From contig CAVWKS010000007.1 of NCBI GenBank assembly GCA_963755635.1, forward strand, positions 1 through 64,000: 64,000 nucleotides of DNA, read 5' to 3'. Numbering within the stretch: position 1 is the first letter of the stretch; each line of letters begins with the position of its first letter. Below are positions 1 to 10,684 of this stretch, one piece after another. The notes below the pieces were generated by a model. The model worked only from the letters and a program-made list of their open reading frames with translations. It was not told where the DNA came from and searched no databases. Source of the stretch: AC-32 sp963755635 (GTDB taxonomy: Bacteria > Actinomycetota > Thermoleophilia > Gaiellales > Gaiellaceae). The position numbers and the translations under genes were made by a program.

Positions 1-1706
1 ACCTCTGGACGGAGGCGACGGAAGACGTCGCCCAGGCGATGGAGAAGAACCTGCTCGAGCTGAACCCGATCTTCATGATGGCCAACTCCGGCGCCCGCGG
101 GTCGTTCAAGCAGATCCGCCAGCTCGCCGGCATGCGCGGCCTGATGGCGAACCCGAAGGGCGAGATCATCGAGCGCCCGATCAAGGCCAACTTCATGGAG
201 GGCCTGAGCGTGCTCGAGTACTTCATCTCGACCCACGGCGCTCGCAAGGGCCTCGCCGACACGGCGCTGCGGACGGCGGACTCGGGCTACCTCACCCGGC
301 GTCTGGTCGACGTCTCGCAGGACGTGATCATCCGCGAGGAGAACTGCAAGACGAAGGACTTCATCGAGCTTCCGCTGCACGTGCCCGAGGGCGTGAACAA
401 GAGCATCCTCGGCCGCGTGCTCGCCGAGGACGTCCACAAGCCACTCTCGAGCGGCAAGCCTGGCAAGACGGTCGTCGCCGAGAAGGGCGACATCGTCACG
501 AACCAGGTCCTCGCCGACATCGAGGAGGCCTTCACCGAGCACGAGCTCGAGGAGGAGCCGCGGATCCCGGTGCGCTCGGTGCTGAAGTGCCGCAGCGAGT
601 TCGGAGTCTGCCGCGCGTGCTACGGCATCTTCCTCGCCACCGGCGGCCTCTGCGAGATCGGCGACGCGGTCGGGATCATCGCCGCGCAGTCGATCGGCGA
701 GCCCGGGACGCAGCTGACGATGCGGACGTTCCACACCGGCGGCGTCGCGGGCGCGGACATCACGCACGGCCTGCCGCGCGTGGTGGAGATCTTCGAGGCA
801 CGGAACCCGAAGGGCGCGGCGAAGCTCGCCGAGACCGGCGGGACCGTGCGCATCGAGGACACCGACCGCGGGCCCAAGCTCTCGGTCGTCACCGACGAGG
901 TGGACGAGAACGGCGAGGCCGTCGAGCCGGTCGCCTACCAGCTGCCGCGGCGCACGCGGATCCTGGTCGTGGACGGCCAGGTCGTCGAGCCGGGCGACGC
1001 GCTCCACGAGGGGTCGATCGCCCCGACCGACCTGCTCCGCCTGAAGGGCTCGACCTCGACCGAGCTGTACCTCGTCGGCGAGGTGCAGAAGGTCTACAAG
1101 TCGCAGGGCGTCGACATCCACGACAAGCACATCGAGCTGATCGTCCGGCAGATGCTGAAGAAGGTGCGCGTCGAGAACGCCGGCGACACCGACCTGCTGC
1201 CGGGCCAGCTCGTCGACAAGGTCGTCCTCGACCGCGAGAACGCCCGCGTCAAGAAGGAGAAGACGAAGAAGGAGCAGGCCACGTTCGAGCCGCTGATCCT
1301 CGGGATCACGAAGGCGTCGCTCGCGACCGAGTCGTTCCTCTCCGCCGCCTCCTTCCAGGAGACGACGAAGGTGCTGACCGACGCCTCGATCGAGGGCAAG
1401 GTCGACCGCCTGCTCGGCTTGAAGGAGAACGTGATCATCGGGAAGCTGATCCCGGCGGCGACCGGGCTGAAGCGCTACCGCATGATCGACATCGGGCCGT
1501 CCGAGAAGGTGCCGAAGGAGACCTACGAGCGCGAGGCGTTGCTCGCCGCGCTCGAGGAGATCGGCTCCGACGGCGGCGACGGCGTCGACCTGGCGAGCCT
1601 CGGCCTCGACTTCGGCGGCGAGCCCGAGACCGACGGCGAGTCGAAGCCGCGCGAGTCGACCGAGGCGGAAGAAGTGCCCGAGGTCGACACTCCGCTGGAC
1701 GAGTAA
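1..1706 (+). CDS. rpoC: DNA-directed RNA polymerase subunit beta', C-terminal part (5' end outside window)
   Basis: This is the catalytic-side C-terminal portion of RNA polymerase beta'. The open frame runs in from the window edge (first full codon at base 3), so the N-terminus is missing. The bridge helix lies at about 189-293 (ISTHGARKGLADTAL). The second zinc site has one Cys at about 345 and the CRSEFGVCRAC cluster at about 588-620. The trigger loop lies at about 693-790 (GEPGTQLTMRTFH), with the conserved Met and His. The protein ends in an acidic tail rich in Asp, Gly and Glu. It is followed after 12 bases by an intrinsic terminator, so rpoC closes its (rpoBC) operon and is separate from the rpsL operon 3.3 kb downstream. 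Confidence 0.98.
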   Translation, partial: LWTEATEDVAQAMEKNLLELNPIFMMANSGARGSFKQIRQLAGMRGLMANPKGEIIERPIKANFMEGLSVLEYFISTHGARKGLADTALRTADSGYLTRRLVDVSQDVIIREENCKTKDFIELPLHVPEGVNKSILGRVLAEDVHKPLSSGKPGKTVVAEKGDIVTNQVLADIEEAFTEHELEEEPRIPVRSVLKCRSEFGVCRACYGIFLATGGLCEIGDAVGIIAAQSIGEPGTQLTMRTFHTGGVAGADITHGLPRVVEIFEARNPKGAAKLAETGGTVRIEDTDRGPKLSVVTDEVDENGEAVEPVAYQLPRRTRILVVDGQVVEPGDALHEGSIAPTDLLRLKGSTSTELYLVGEVQKVYKSQGVDIHDKHIELIVRQMLKKVRVENAGDTDLLPGQLVDKVVLDRENARVKKEKTKKEQATFEPLILGITKASLATESFLSAASFQETTKVLTDASIEGKVDRLLGLKENVIIGKLIPAATGLKRYRMIDIGPSEKVPKETYEREALLAALEEIGSDGGDGVDLASLGLDFGGEPETDGESKPRESTEAEEVPEVDTPLDE

Positions 1707-1718
1707 CAAGTTCCGGTA

Positions 1719-1755
1719 GGGCGGGAGGCGCTCGGTCTCCCGCCCTGCTACTTTT
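1719..1755 (+). terminator. Intrinsic terminator after rpoC
   Basis: A perfect 9-bp stem (GGGCGGGAG at 1719-1727, CTCCCGCCC at 1737-1745) with a 9-base loop is followed by a short T-rich stretch (CTTTT, 1751-1755). Its placement 12 bases after the rpoC stop supports rho-independent termination. Confidence 0.85.
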
Positions 1756-1768
1756 GAGCGCGGGTCGG

Positions 1769-3508
1769 GTGAAGCGCTTCGTTCTCATCGCACTCGCCGC
1801 CTGCGCGGCGTTCGCGGCAGTGCCGCACCGGGCTGCCGCGTCCGAGACCTGCGGGATTCCCGACAAGGGAACGCTCTGGATCGACTTCGCCGACGGCTCC
1901 GTCCCGTTCTGGCAGATGTTCGCGCAGCCTGGTGTGATCGGCGCGGCCTCGAACTTCATCTACCCGCCGCTGCTGCGGAGCTACGGCGCGAAGACGGTCT
2001 ACTTCGACCTGCATTTCATCCGCCGCGTGGGGACGCCGCTCGAGCCGTTCGATCCCGCCTACGTGATCGACCGCGCCAACCGGATGTACAACACGGCCGC
2101 GATGTCGATGGGCTGCGCGAACCCGGTCATCACGGAGAACGAGCTCAACGGCGCGAACCTGATCACACCATGGAGCGCGACGAACGCGCAGTACCGGCGC
2201 GACGTCCTGATCTACCTGCAGACGCTCGTCGCGCGCGGCGCGCGGCCCGTGCTGCTCGTGCCGTCCGCGCCGTACACCGGCGACGAGGCGGGCGACTGGT
2301 GGCGGCAGGTGTCGCAGTACGCCGACATCGTCAGCGAGTCGTACTTCGCCGCGCCGAGGATCGCGAAGCTCGGCCCGTTCGTTGGTGGACGCACGCTTCG
2401 CGAGTTGTTCCGCAACCGGATCGCGCCGTACACCGCGCTCGGAATCCCGACGCGGCGCCTCGGGATCATGCTCGGCTTCCACACGACGCCCGGCTCCGGC
2501 GGCCGCGAGCATGCGCCGCTGCTCTCATGGCTCGAGGTGACGAAGCTGCAGGCGCTGGCCGCGAAGGAGGTCGCGAAGGAGATTGGCCTTCGCTCGATCT
2601 GGTCGTGGGGCTGGGCCGTCTGGGGCAAGAACTCGCCCGAGAACGATCCCGACAAGCCCACCGCCGCCTGCGTCTACCTCTGGGCGCGGAGCCCGTCGCT
2701 CTGCGACGCGCCGAAGGTCGTGCCGAAGAGGTTCGATTCCTCCCGCGACGAGGGGCAGATCGTGCTGCCGGCCGGCGCGCGCTGCACGGTCCAGGGCAAG
2801 CGACTCGACTGGGGCGATATCCGGGGCCTCGCTCCTGTGACCGGCGACCTGGACGTGGCGTTCACCGCGACCTACGCGCGCATCGTCGCCAGCCTCTACC
2901 AGCCGCTCAAGTCGACTCAGATCGCGGCGGCGGAGAAGGCCGTGATCGGCGCCCGCTTCGGCAGCCGCGGCGCCTATCTGAGCGCGCTTCGGCGCGCCCA
3001 CGCGACGCCGACGGTCGCGCGCGGCGTGATCGCCGACGAGCTGCGGCGCGGGCTGATCGAGCAACGCTTCCGCGTGCCGGCGCCGGCCGCGGCCGACGTG
3101 CAGGAGTACTACACGAGCTACGCGGACACTCCGTCCCGGCTGATCGAGTCGAAGACACGCGCGCCGTGGCTCGGCGGGCGCACCCGCGGGCTCGCGCTCG
3201 CGTCGAACGCGCCCCCGCAGCTCTTCCGCCTGCGCGGCAGCGGCTGGGCGACCATCAACACGATGACCGGCAAGTTCCAGGTCCGTGCGCTCACGCCGTC
3301 CGTGCCGCTCGGCGGCGTCCCGCTCGGCCTGGCGCGCCCAGCGGTCGTCGCCGCGCTCAAGGCGCTGGCCCGCGACCAGGACTACGAGCACTGGCTCGTC
3401 GCCCGCGAGCGGGCCTACGACTACGCGACCCTCTGCTACCGCGACCGCCAGCCGACCGCGGGGCTCGTTCCGCTGACGGACTACCTGCCCTTCCTGGCTG
3501 CCGACTAG
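1769..3508 (+). CDS. Large secreted protein of unknown function (possible barrel domain plus SurA/PrsA-like helical domain)
   Basis: A 579-aa protein. GTG at 1769 gives a clean signal peptide (KRFVLIALAACAAFAAV, ending AAASE). An ATG-type start or good ribosome site is lacking, so the start is tentative. The first roughly 300 residues alternate helices and strands and end in WSWGWAVWGK, with acidic motifs ENELNG and SESYF. This looks like a glycoside-hydrolase-type TIM barrel, but no family is recognised. The second half holds a helical stretch (AEKAVIGARFG to DELRRGLIEQRF) resembling the N-terminal region of SurA/PrsA chaperones. The fold suggestions are inference. It sits alone between the rpoC terminator and a convergent GGDEF gene. 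Confidence 0.75.
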   Translation: MKRFVLIALAACAAFAAVPHRAAASETCGIPDKGTLWIDFADGSVPFWQMFAQPGVIGAASNFIYPPLLRSYGAKTVYFDLHFIRRVGTPLEPFDPAYVIDRANRMYNTAAMSMGCANPVITENELNGANLITPWSATNAQYRRDVLIYLQTLVARGARPVLLVPSAPYTGDEAGDWWRQVSQYADIVSESYFAAPRIAKLGPFVGGRTLRELFRNRIAPYTALGIPTRRLGIMLGFHTTPGSGGREHAPLLSWLEVTKLQALAAKEVAKEIGLRSIWSWGWAVWGKNSPENDPDKPTAACVYLWARSPSLCDAPKVVPKRFDSSRDEGQIVLPAGARCTVQGKRLDWGDIRGLAPVTGDLDVAFTATYARIVASLYQPLKSTQIAAAEKAVIGARFGSRGAYLSALRRAHATPTVARGVIADELRRGLIEQRFRVPAPAAADVQEYYTSYADTPSRLIESKTRAPWLGGRTRGLALASNAPPQLFRLRGSGWATINTMTGKFQVRALTPSVPLGGVPLGLARPAVVAALKALARDQDYEHWLVARERAYDYATLCYRDRQPTAGLVPLTDYLPFLAAD

Positions 3509-3514
3509 CTCGAA

Positions 3515-4703
3515 CTAGTTGGCGCTGGAGAGGGGCCGCTCGTTCTCTTCCTCGGGCTCCTCGTACGCGACGACCTGCGCCTTGCCGCGTTCCTTCGCGC
3601 GGTAGAGCGCCTCGTCGGCCCGCTCGAAGAAGGTCGTCGGGTCGTCCTCCTCGCGCAGTTCGGCAATTCCGGCCGAGACGGAGAGCCGGCCCGCCTGGCC
3701 GACCGGGCGCGAACCGACCGCGCCGAGCAGGCGGTGGTAGAGCTGGTCGGCGTCGCCCGTGGACGACTCGGGCAGGATGACCGAGAACTCGTCGCCGCCC
3801 ACGCGGCAGGCGATGTCTGCCGAGCGCACCACGTCCTTCACGCGCTCGGCGGTCTCCGCGAGCACGGCGTCTCCGGCGAGGTGGCCGATGCGGTCGTTGA
3901 TCGCCTTGAAGTCGTCGAGGTCGAAGACGACGAGCGCGAGCTTGCGCGCCGTACCGGTGCGCGCGGGCGACCTCGCGCGCGAGCGTCTCGTGGAAGTAGC
4001 GGCGGTTGTGCAGGCCGGTGAGCGCGTCGAGGTCGGCGAGCTGCCGGGCTTCGCGGAAGCGGCGCGCGTTCTCGATCGCGGGCCCCGCGCGCTGCGCGAG
4101 CTCCTCGAGCTCGCGGATCTCCTCCTCGGCGAATCGGTGCTCGCCGCTGCGGCTGTAGACCGCCAGGAACCCGATCGCGCCCGGATGGCCGGGCACCGGC
4201 ACGGCCAGCCCGGACCGGATCAGGTCAGCCGAGTCCAGCGCGGGCGGGTACTGGTAGACGAGCGAGATCGCGCGCGCCTCCTGGCCGTCGGGCGGTCCGG
4301 AGATGACCTGGCGCTTCGCCTCCTCCTCGGAGAGCCCGAGCGTCGCCATGATCGGCTTCTTCTCGCCGTCGATCGAGACGAGAGCTGCGTCGACACCGGG
4401 CACGGCGCCCGCGGCCTCGAGCGTCCGCGAGAGCACCTCGTCGAGGTCGATCGAGCCGGCCAGCTCGGTCAGGTAGCGGTTGCGGCGGCCTTCCTCCTGT
4501 GCGCGCTCCAGGGACAGCGAGAGCTCGCGCACCATCGACTCCATGCGGGTGTTCATCTCGCCGACGAGCTCGAGCAGCTGCTCCTGGCCCCCGCTGCGGG
4601 AACGGCGAGCGCGCAGCATCAGGCCGAGCGCGATCAGCAGGACCACCGCGACGGCCACCCCGGCGACTATCAGGGTAGTCGTGTTCGTCACCGCATCGAC
4701 CAT
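3515..4703 (-). CDS. Membrane-anchored GAF-GGDEF diguanylate cyclase (one frameshift)
   Basis: Expected role: makes cyclic di-GMP at the membrane. The order is one transmembrane helix (about aa 10-32), a coiled coil (EQLLELVGEMNTRMESM), a GAF-like sensor region and a GGDEF domain (DALTGLHNRRYF, then CRVGGDEF). The GGDEF motif is intact, which fits an active cyclase. The frame breaks at about 3941-3953, just after AHRYG. Removing one base restores YG-RKLALVVFDLDDFKAIND and a 395-aa protein (1189 nt = 3x396+1). ATG at 4703 follows a purine-rich GAGGGAGAG. A TTG 15 bases upstream, behind GGAGG, is an alternative. Converges with the secreted protein at 3508. Confidence 0.8.
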
Positions 4704-4985
4704 CTCTCCCTCGCCCAAACCTCCGCTCGGGCCCGTGCTCGCCGCTCGAGCGCCGGGCGTTTCTCACTGTAATCCGGTTGTCCTCAACAGGCTATGGCTT
4801 CAAAGTGGTAAAGAAACTTGCGCCAATCGCCACAATAATCGCCGCTGAGCGGCTCGGATCGGCGCAGCCATGCGCATTTCCGCGTTTGCGGTTCGGCCTC
4901 CCGTTCGCTACCATCGTCAGCCGGTTGGTAGGGGTTCCAGCCCCCGCCAGCCTTTGCTGTGTAAGAGCCTCGACGTAGGGAGTAG
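4704..4985. promoter_or_regulatory. Intergenic region ahead of the ribosomal superoperon; rpsL promoter at 4886-4914
   Basis: The 282-base divergent region separates the GGDEF gene from rpsL. The best promoter is TTGCGG (4886-4891), a 17-base spacer, then TACCAT (4909-4914), about 70 bases before rpsL. The leader contains a small GGGG-ttccag-CCCC hairpin (about 4931-4944) and a purine-rich ribosome site (AGGGAG) 3 bases before the ATG. No gene is seen in it. Confidence 0.6.
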
Positions 4986-5357
4986 ATGCCGACCGTCAAT
5001 CAGCTGGTCCGAAAAGGCAGGGTCGCCCCCAAGGCGAAGGTGAAGACCCCTGCCCTTCGCGGCGCGCCGCAGAAGCGGGGCGTGTGCACGCGTGTCATGA
5101 CGCAGACGCCGAAGAAGCCGAACTCGGCGCTGCGCAAGGTTGCCCGCGTGCGGCTGACCAACGGGATGGAGGTCGGGGCCTACATCCCGGGCGAGGGCCA
5201 CAACCTGCAGGAGCACTCGGTCGTGCTCGTCCGCGGCGGGCGCGTCAAGGACCTCCCGGGCTACCGCTACAAGGTGATCCGGGGCGGGCTCGACGCGGCC
5301 GGCGTCGGCGACCGGCGCCAGGGGCGCTCCAAGTACGGCGCGAAGCGGGGCTCGTAG
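4986..5357 (+). CDS. rpsL: Ribosomal protein S12
   Basis: S12 of the 30S subunit, at the decoding centre; 123 aa, usual length. The conserved QKRGVCTRV, TPKKPNSALRKV and GGRVKDLPGYRYK blocks are all present. The two lysines that are changed in streptomycin-resistant strains (in TPKKP and RVKDLP) are wild type. It opens the superoperon behind the promoter at 4886-4914. Its TAG stop shares its last base with the rpsG GTG start. Confidence 0.98.
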   Translation: MPTVNQLVRKGRVAPKAKVKTPALRGAPQKRGVCTRVMTQTPKKPNSALRKVARVRLTNGMEVGAYIPGEGHNLQEHSVVLVRGGRVKDLPGYRYKVIRGGLDAAGVGDRRQGRSKYGAKRGS

Positions 5358-5827
5358 TGCCTCGCCGAGCCAAGATTCAGCCCCGGACGCTCGAGCCGGA
5401 TCCCGTCTACAGCTCGCGGCTCGTCACCCAGGTCGTGAACAAGGTGATGACGCGCGGGAAGAAGTCGACCGCCGAGGCGATCGTCTACGGCGCGCTGGAC
5501 CGGATCGGCGAGCGCACGGGCAAGCCGCCCGTCGAGGTGCTCGAGCAGGCCGTCAAGACCGTGACGCCGGTGCTCGAGGTCCGCTCCCGCCGTGTCGGCG
5601 GCGCCAACTACCAGGTGCCCGTCGAGGTGCCGCAGCGCCGCGCGCGCACGCTGGCCGTGCGCTGGATCGTCACGTACGCGCGCGACCGGCGCGAGAAGCA
5701 GATGTCGGACAAGCTCGCCGGCGAGATCCTCGACGCGCTCGAGCAGCAGGGCGGCGCCTACAAGCGCAAGGACGACCTCTACCGGATGGCGCAGGCCAAC
5801 AAGGCCTTCGCGCACTACAGGTGGTGA
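5357..5827 (+). CDS. rpsG: Ribosomal protein S7
   Basis: S7 organises the 3' major domain of 16S rRNA at the head of the 30S subunit; 156 aa, the standard length. The frame begins PRRAKIQPRTLEPDPVYSS, includes VNKVMTRGKKSTAE and ends in KAFAHYRW. GTG at 5357 overlaps the rpsL stop by one base, as expected for translational coupling. Confidence 0.97.
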   Translation: MPRRAKIQPRTLEPDPVYSSRLVTQVVNKVMTRGKKSTAEAIVYGALDRIGERTGKPPVEVLEQAVKTVTPVLEVRSRRVGGANYQVPVEVPQRRARTLAVRWIVTYARDRREKQMSDKLAGEILDALEQQGGAYKRKDDLYRMAQANKAFAHYRW

Positions 5828-5832
5828 GCTCG

Positions 5833-7923
5833 ATGGCTGCCACGAAGACGCAGATCGCGCTCGAGAACGTGCGCAACATCGGGATCATGGCCCACATCGA
5901 CGCGGGCAAGACCACGACGACCGAGCGGATCCTCTACTACACCGGCCGCACCCACAAGATGGGCGAGGTGCACGAGGGCGCCGCGGTGATGGACTGGATG
6001 GCGCAGGAGCAGGAGCGCGGCATCACGATCACCTCTGCGGCGACAACCGCCTCGTGGCGCGATTTTCGTATCAACATCATCGATACGCCCGGGCACGTGG
6101 ACTTTACGGTCGAAGTGGAGCGCAGCCTGCGCGTGCTCGACGGCGCGATCGCCGTCTTCGACTCCGTCGCAGGCGTCGAGCCACAGTCCGAGACCGTCTG
6201 GCGCCAGGCCGACCGCTACCGCGTGCCGCGGATCGCCTTCATCAACAAGATGGACCGCACCGGCGCGGACTTCTTCGCCTCGGTGCAGTCGATGGTCGAC
6301 CGTCTTGGCGCCCGCCCGGTCCCGGTACAGCTGCCGATCGGCCAGGAAGAGCATTTCCGCGGCGTCATCGACCTCGTCGAGATGCGCGCGATCGTCTGGG
6401 AGGACGACCTCGGCACGAAGATGGACGCCGTCGAGATCCCCGAGGAGCTGCGCGAGCAGGCGAGCGAGTATCACCACCAGCTGATCGACGCGGTCGCCGA
6501 CCACGACGACGAGCTGATGGAGACCTATCTGCTCGACGAGGACTCGGTCACGCCGGAGATGCTGAAGCGGGCGCTCCGCGCGGCGACGCTGGACATCACG
6601 GTCACGCCGGTGCTCGCCGGCTCGGCGTTCAAGAACAAGGGCGTCCAGCCGCTGCTCGACGCCGTCGTCGACTACCTGCCGAGCCCGCTCGACGTGCCGC
6701 CGATTCACGGGATCGATCCGCGCACGGAGCACGAGCTCTCGCGCCGCCCGGCGCTCGACGAGCCGTTCTCGGCCCTGGTCTTCAAGGTCATGTCCGACCC
6801 GTACGTCGGCAAGCTGACGTACTTCCGCGTCTACTCCGGCCAGGTCGGCGCCGGCGACCGCGTGCTGAACACGACCACCGGCAAGACCGAGCGGATCGGC
6901 CGCATCCTGCAGATGCACGCCAACCACCGCGAGGAACGCGAGGAGATCGGTGCGGGCGAGATCGCCGCCGTCGTCGGGCTGAAGGCCTCGACCACGGGCG
7001 ACACGCTCGCGATCGACACGGCGCCGATCCGGCTCGAGTCGATGGACTTCCCGGATCCCGTCATCTCCGTCGCGATCGAGCCGAAGACGAAGGCCGACCA
7101 GGACAAGCTCGGCTCAGGGCTGCAGCGCCTGTCCGAGGAGGATCCGACCTTCCGCGTCCGCACGGACGACGAGACCGGCCAGACCCTGATCTCGGGCATG
7201 GGCGAGCTCCACCTCGAGATCATCGTCGACCGGCTCCTGCGCGAGTTCTCGGTCGACGCGAACGTCGGCCGCCCGCAGGTCGCCTACCGGGAGACCTTCG
7301 GCCGCCCCGTCGAGAAGATCGAGGGGCGCTTCGTCCGCCAGACCGGCGGCCGCGGCCAGTACGGCCACGCCGTGATCAACGCCGAGCCGACCGAGCCCGG
7401 CGAGGGCTACGAGTTCGTGGACAAGATCGTCGGCGGCAAGATCCCGCGCGAGTACATCGGCCCGGTCGACCTCGGCATCCAGGAGGCGATGGAGTCCGGC
7501 ATCCTCGCCGGCTACCCGGTCGTCGACGTCCGCATCGAGCTGATCGACGGCTCGTTCCACGACGTCGACTCGAGCGAGATGGCGTTCAAGGTCGCCGGCT
7601 CGATGGCCTTCAAGGAGGCGATGAAGCGCTCGAAGCCGAAGCTGCTCGAGCCGGTCATGGCCGTCGAGGTCGTGACCCCCGAGGACTATCTCGGCGACGT
7701 GATGGGCGACCTCAACTCGCGCCGCGGGCGAGTCGAAGGGCTCGAGCCGCGCGGCAACGCGCAGGCGATCAAGGCCCGCGTCCCGCTCGCCACCATGTTT
7801 GGTTACGCAACCGACCTGCGCTCGACGACGCAGGGCCGGGCCACGTTCACCATGCAGTTCGACCGGTACGAGGAAGTGCCGCAGTCGATCGCAGGCGAGC
7901 TCGTCGACTCGCAGGCCACGTAA
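5833..7923 (+). CDS. fusA: Elongation factor G
   Basis: The translocase GTPase of translation; 696 aa from ATG 5833, which has AGGTGG about 8 bases upstream. A GTG at 5821 is in frame but inside the end of rpsG and is less likely. GTPase motifs are complete: AHIDAGKTTTTE (G1), RGITI (G2), DTPGHVDF (G3), NKMD (G4) and GSAFK (G5). Domain IV carries the RQTGGRGQYGHA segment. Start codon lies 5 bases after the rpsG stop. Confidence 0.98.
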   Translation: MAATKTQIALENVRNIGIMAHIDAGKTTTTERILYYTGRTHKMGEVHEGAAVMDWMAQEQERGITITSAATTASWRDFRINIIDTPGHVDFTVEVERSLRVLDGAIAVFDSVAGVEPQSETVWRQADRYRVPRIAFINKMDRTGADFFASVQSMVDRLGARPVPVQLPIGQEEHFRGVIDLVEMRAIVWEDDLGTKMDAVEIPEELREQASEYHHQLIDAVADHDDELMETYLLDEDSVTPEMLKRALRAATLDITVTPVLAGSAFKNKGVQPLLDAVVDYLPSPLDVPPIHGIDPRTEHELSRRPALDEPFSALVFKVMSDPYVGKLTYFRVYSGQVGAGDRVLNTTTGKTERIGRILQMHANHREEREEIGAGEIAAVVGLKASTTGDTLAIDTAPIRLESMDFPDPVISVAIEPKTKADQDKLGSGLQRLSEEDPTFRVRTDDETGQTLISGMGELHLEIIVDRLLREFSVDANVGRPQVAYRETFGRPVEKIEGRFVRQTGGRGQYGHAVINAEPTEPGEGYEFVDKIVGGKIPREYIGPVDLGIQEAMESGILAGYPVVDVRIELIDGSFHDVDSSEMAFKVAGSMAFKEAMKRSKPKLLEPVMAVEVVTPEDYLGDVMGDLNSRRGRVEGLEPRGNAQAIKARVPLATMFGYATDLRSTTQGRATFTMQFDRYEEVPQSIAGELVDSQAT

Positions 7924-7944
7924 CGGAAGGAAGGAAAGGACGGA

Positions 7945-9138
<1,194 letters not shown>

Positions 9139-9148
9139 GGGAGCGCCG

Positions 9149-9457
9149 GTGCCGCAGAGCAAAATCCGCATCCGCCTCAAGGGCTACGACCACCAGCAGC
9201 TCGACAAGTCTGCGAGCCAGATCGTGGAGACGGCCCAGCGCACCGGCGCGACCATCACCGGGCCTGTGCCCCTGCCCACCGAGAAGAACGTCTACTGCGT
9301 GATCCGGTCGCCGTTCAAGGACAAGGACTCGCGGGAGCATTTCGAGGTGCGCACGCACAAGCGCCTGATCGACATCCACTCGCCGACCCCGAAGACGGTC
9401 GACTCGCTGATGCGGCTCGACCTGCCGGCCGGCGTCGACATCGAGATCAAACTGTGA
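9149..9457 (+). CDS. rpsJ: Ribosomal protein S10
   Basis: S10 of the 30S head, also the NusE partner in antitermination complexes; 102 aa. The typical KIRIRLKGYDHQQLDKSA opening and the HFEVRTHKRLIDI block are present. GTG at 9149 has GGGAG a few bases upstream. The str and S10 gene groups are joined here, with only 10 bases between tuf and rpsJ. Confidence 0.97.
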   Translation: MPQSKIRIRLKGYDHQQLDKSASQIVETAQRTGATITGPVPLPTEKNVYCVIRSPFKDKDSREHFEVRTHKRLIDIHSPTPKTVDSLMRLDLPAGVDIEIKL

Positions 9458-10080
9458 AAGGCATCATCGGCACCAAGCTCGGCATGACGCAGGTCTTCGA
9501 CGCGGAGACCGGTGCCGTCACGCCCGTGACCGTGATCGAGGCGGGCCCCTGCCCGGTCGTGCGGGTCAAGACGGTCGAGTCGGACGGCTACGAGGCCGTC
9601 CAGGTCGCCTACGGCGCCGTCGACGAGGCCAGGGTGACCAAGGCCCGGCTCGGGCAGCTCGGCAAGGCCGGCCCGCATCGCAAGATCGTCGAGTTCCGGG
9701 GGCCGAGCGAGCTGACCGAGGGCGAGACCGTCACCGTCGAGGCGTTCGAGCCCGGCGAGCGGATCAAGGTCTCGGGGATCGGGATCGGCAAGGGCTTCGC
9801 CGGCACGATCAAGCGGCACAACTTCAAGAGTGGCCCGAAGAGCCACGGCTCGCACAACATCCGTGCTCCCGGCTCGATCGGCGCCTCGGCCACGCCGGCG
9901 CGCGTTCGCAAGGGCATCCGGGGGCCCGGACGGATGGGCGGCAAGCGCGTGACCCAGGTCGGGCTGACCGTCCACGACATCGACGCGGAGCGGAACCTGC
10001 TCCTGGTCAAGGGCGCAGTGCCGGGCCCGCGCAACGGCGTCGTCGAGATCAGAGAGGACAAGAACCGTGGCCGCGCCTAA
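9454..10080 (+). CDS. rplC: Ribosomal protein L3
   Basis: L3 lies near the peptidyl-transferase centre; 208 aa. It opens KGIIGTKLGMTQVF and carries the HGSHN-IRAPGSIGASATPARV loop. The GTG start overlaps the rpsJ stop (GTGA). The 3' end overlaps rplD by 14 bases. Confidence 0.97.
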   Translation: MKGIIGTKLGMTQVFDAETGAVTPVTVIEAGPCPVVRVKTVESDGYEAVQVAYGAVDEARVTKARLGQLGKAGPHRKIVEFRGPSELTEGETVTVEAFEPGERIKVSGIGIGKGFAGTIKRHNFKSGPKSHGSHNIRAPGSIGASATPARVRKGIRGPGRMGGKRVTQVGLTVHDIDAERNLLLVKGAVPGPRNGVVEIREDKNRGRA

Positions 10081-10684
10081 GGCACCCGTTCTGGGCTCCC
10101 AGAAGACCGTGACGCTCGAAGAGGGCGTCTTCGCCGCCGAGGTGAAGCCGCACATCGTCCACGAGACGGTGCGCGCCGAGCTGAACGACGCGCGTTCGGC
10201 GACCCGCGGCGGCAAGAGCCGCGGCCTCGTCGCCGGTGGGCGCTCGAAGCCGTGGCGCCAGAAGGGCACCGGCCGGGCGCGCGCCGGCTCGACGCGCGCG
10301 CCGCACTGGACGGGCGGCGGCATGGCCTTCCCGCCGAACAACCGCAGCTTCGGCTCGAAGGTGAACCGCAAGATTCGCCGTGCCGCGCTGCGCAGCGCGC
10401 TCTCCGCGCACGCGCAGGCCGGCACGCTCGGGATCCTCGATCCGGAGCAGCTCGGCGAGCCGTCGACGAAGGCAGCGCTCGAGCTCGTCCAGCAGTGGGC
10501 GAAGGAGTCGCCGCTGCTGGTCGTCGCGCAGCCCGACGACGAGAGCCTGATCAAGTCGTTCCGCAACCTCGACCGCGTGGTCGTGACCGTGCCGGCCGAG
10601 CTCGAGGTCAACCAGGTCGTCTGGGCGCGCTCGCTGCTCATCTCCGAGCCTGCGCTCGAGCAGGTGCAGGGGAGGGCCCAATGA
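10067..10684 (+). CDS. rplD: Ribosomal protein L4
   Basis: L4 lines the exit tunnel; 205 aa. The tunnel loop is recognisable from SRGLVAGGRSKPWRQKGTGRARAG to APHWTGGGMAFPP. The start is the GTG at 10067, inside the end of rplC. In enteric bacteria L4 feeds back on this operon; nothing here shows whether that holds. Confidence 0.96.
   Translation: MAAPKAPVLGSQKTVTLEEGVFAAEVKPHIVHETVRAELNDARSATRGGKSRGLVAGGRSKPWRQKGTGRARAGSTRAPHWTGGGMAFPPNNRSFGSKVNRKIRRAALRSALSAHAQAGTLGILDPEQLGEPSTKAALELVQQWAKESPLLVVAQPDDESLIKSFRNLDRVVVTVPAELEVNQVVWARSLLISEPALEQVQGRAQ

Noticed and set aside
587..1768. Long Arg/Pro-rich frame through rpoC leading into the secreted-protein gene
   Set aside because: Shadow frame of rpoC. 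Composition is typical of out-of-frame high-GC DNA, and the secreted protein has its own signal peptide from 1769.
2170..3780. 536-codon open frame overlapping the secreted protein and GGDEF genes
   Set aside because: Arg-rich, no motifs, crosses two convergent genes; a high-GC shadow.
4986..5357. Streptomycin-resistance change in S12
   Set aside because: Both sensitive-type lysines are present.
5267..5815. Antisense frame opposite rpsG and similar long antisense frames in the ribosomal block
   Set aside because: Leu/Arg/Val/His-rich reverse shadows of conserved genes.
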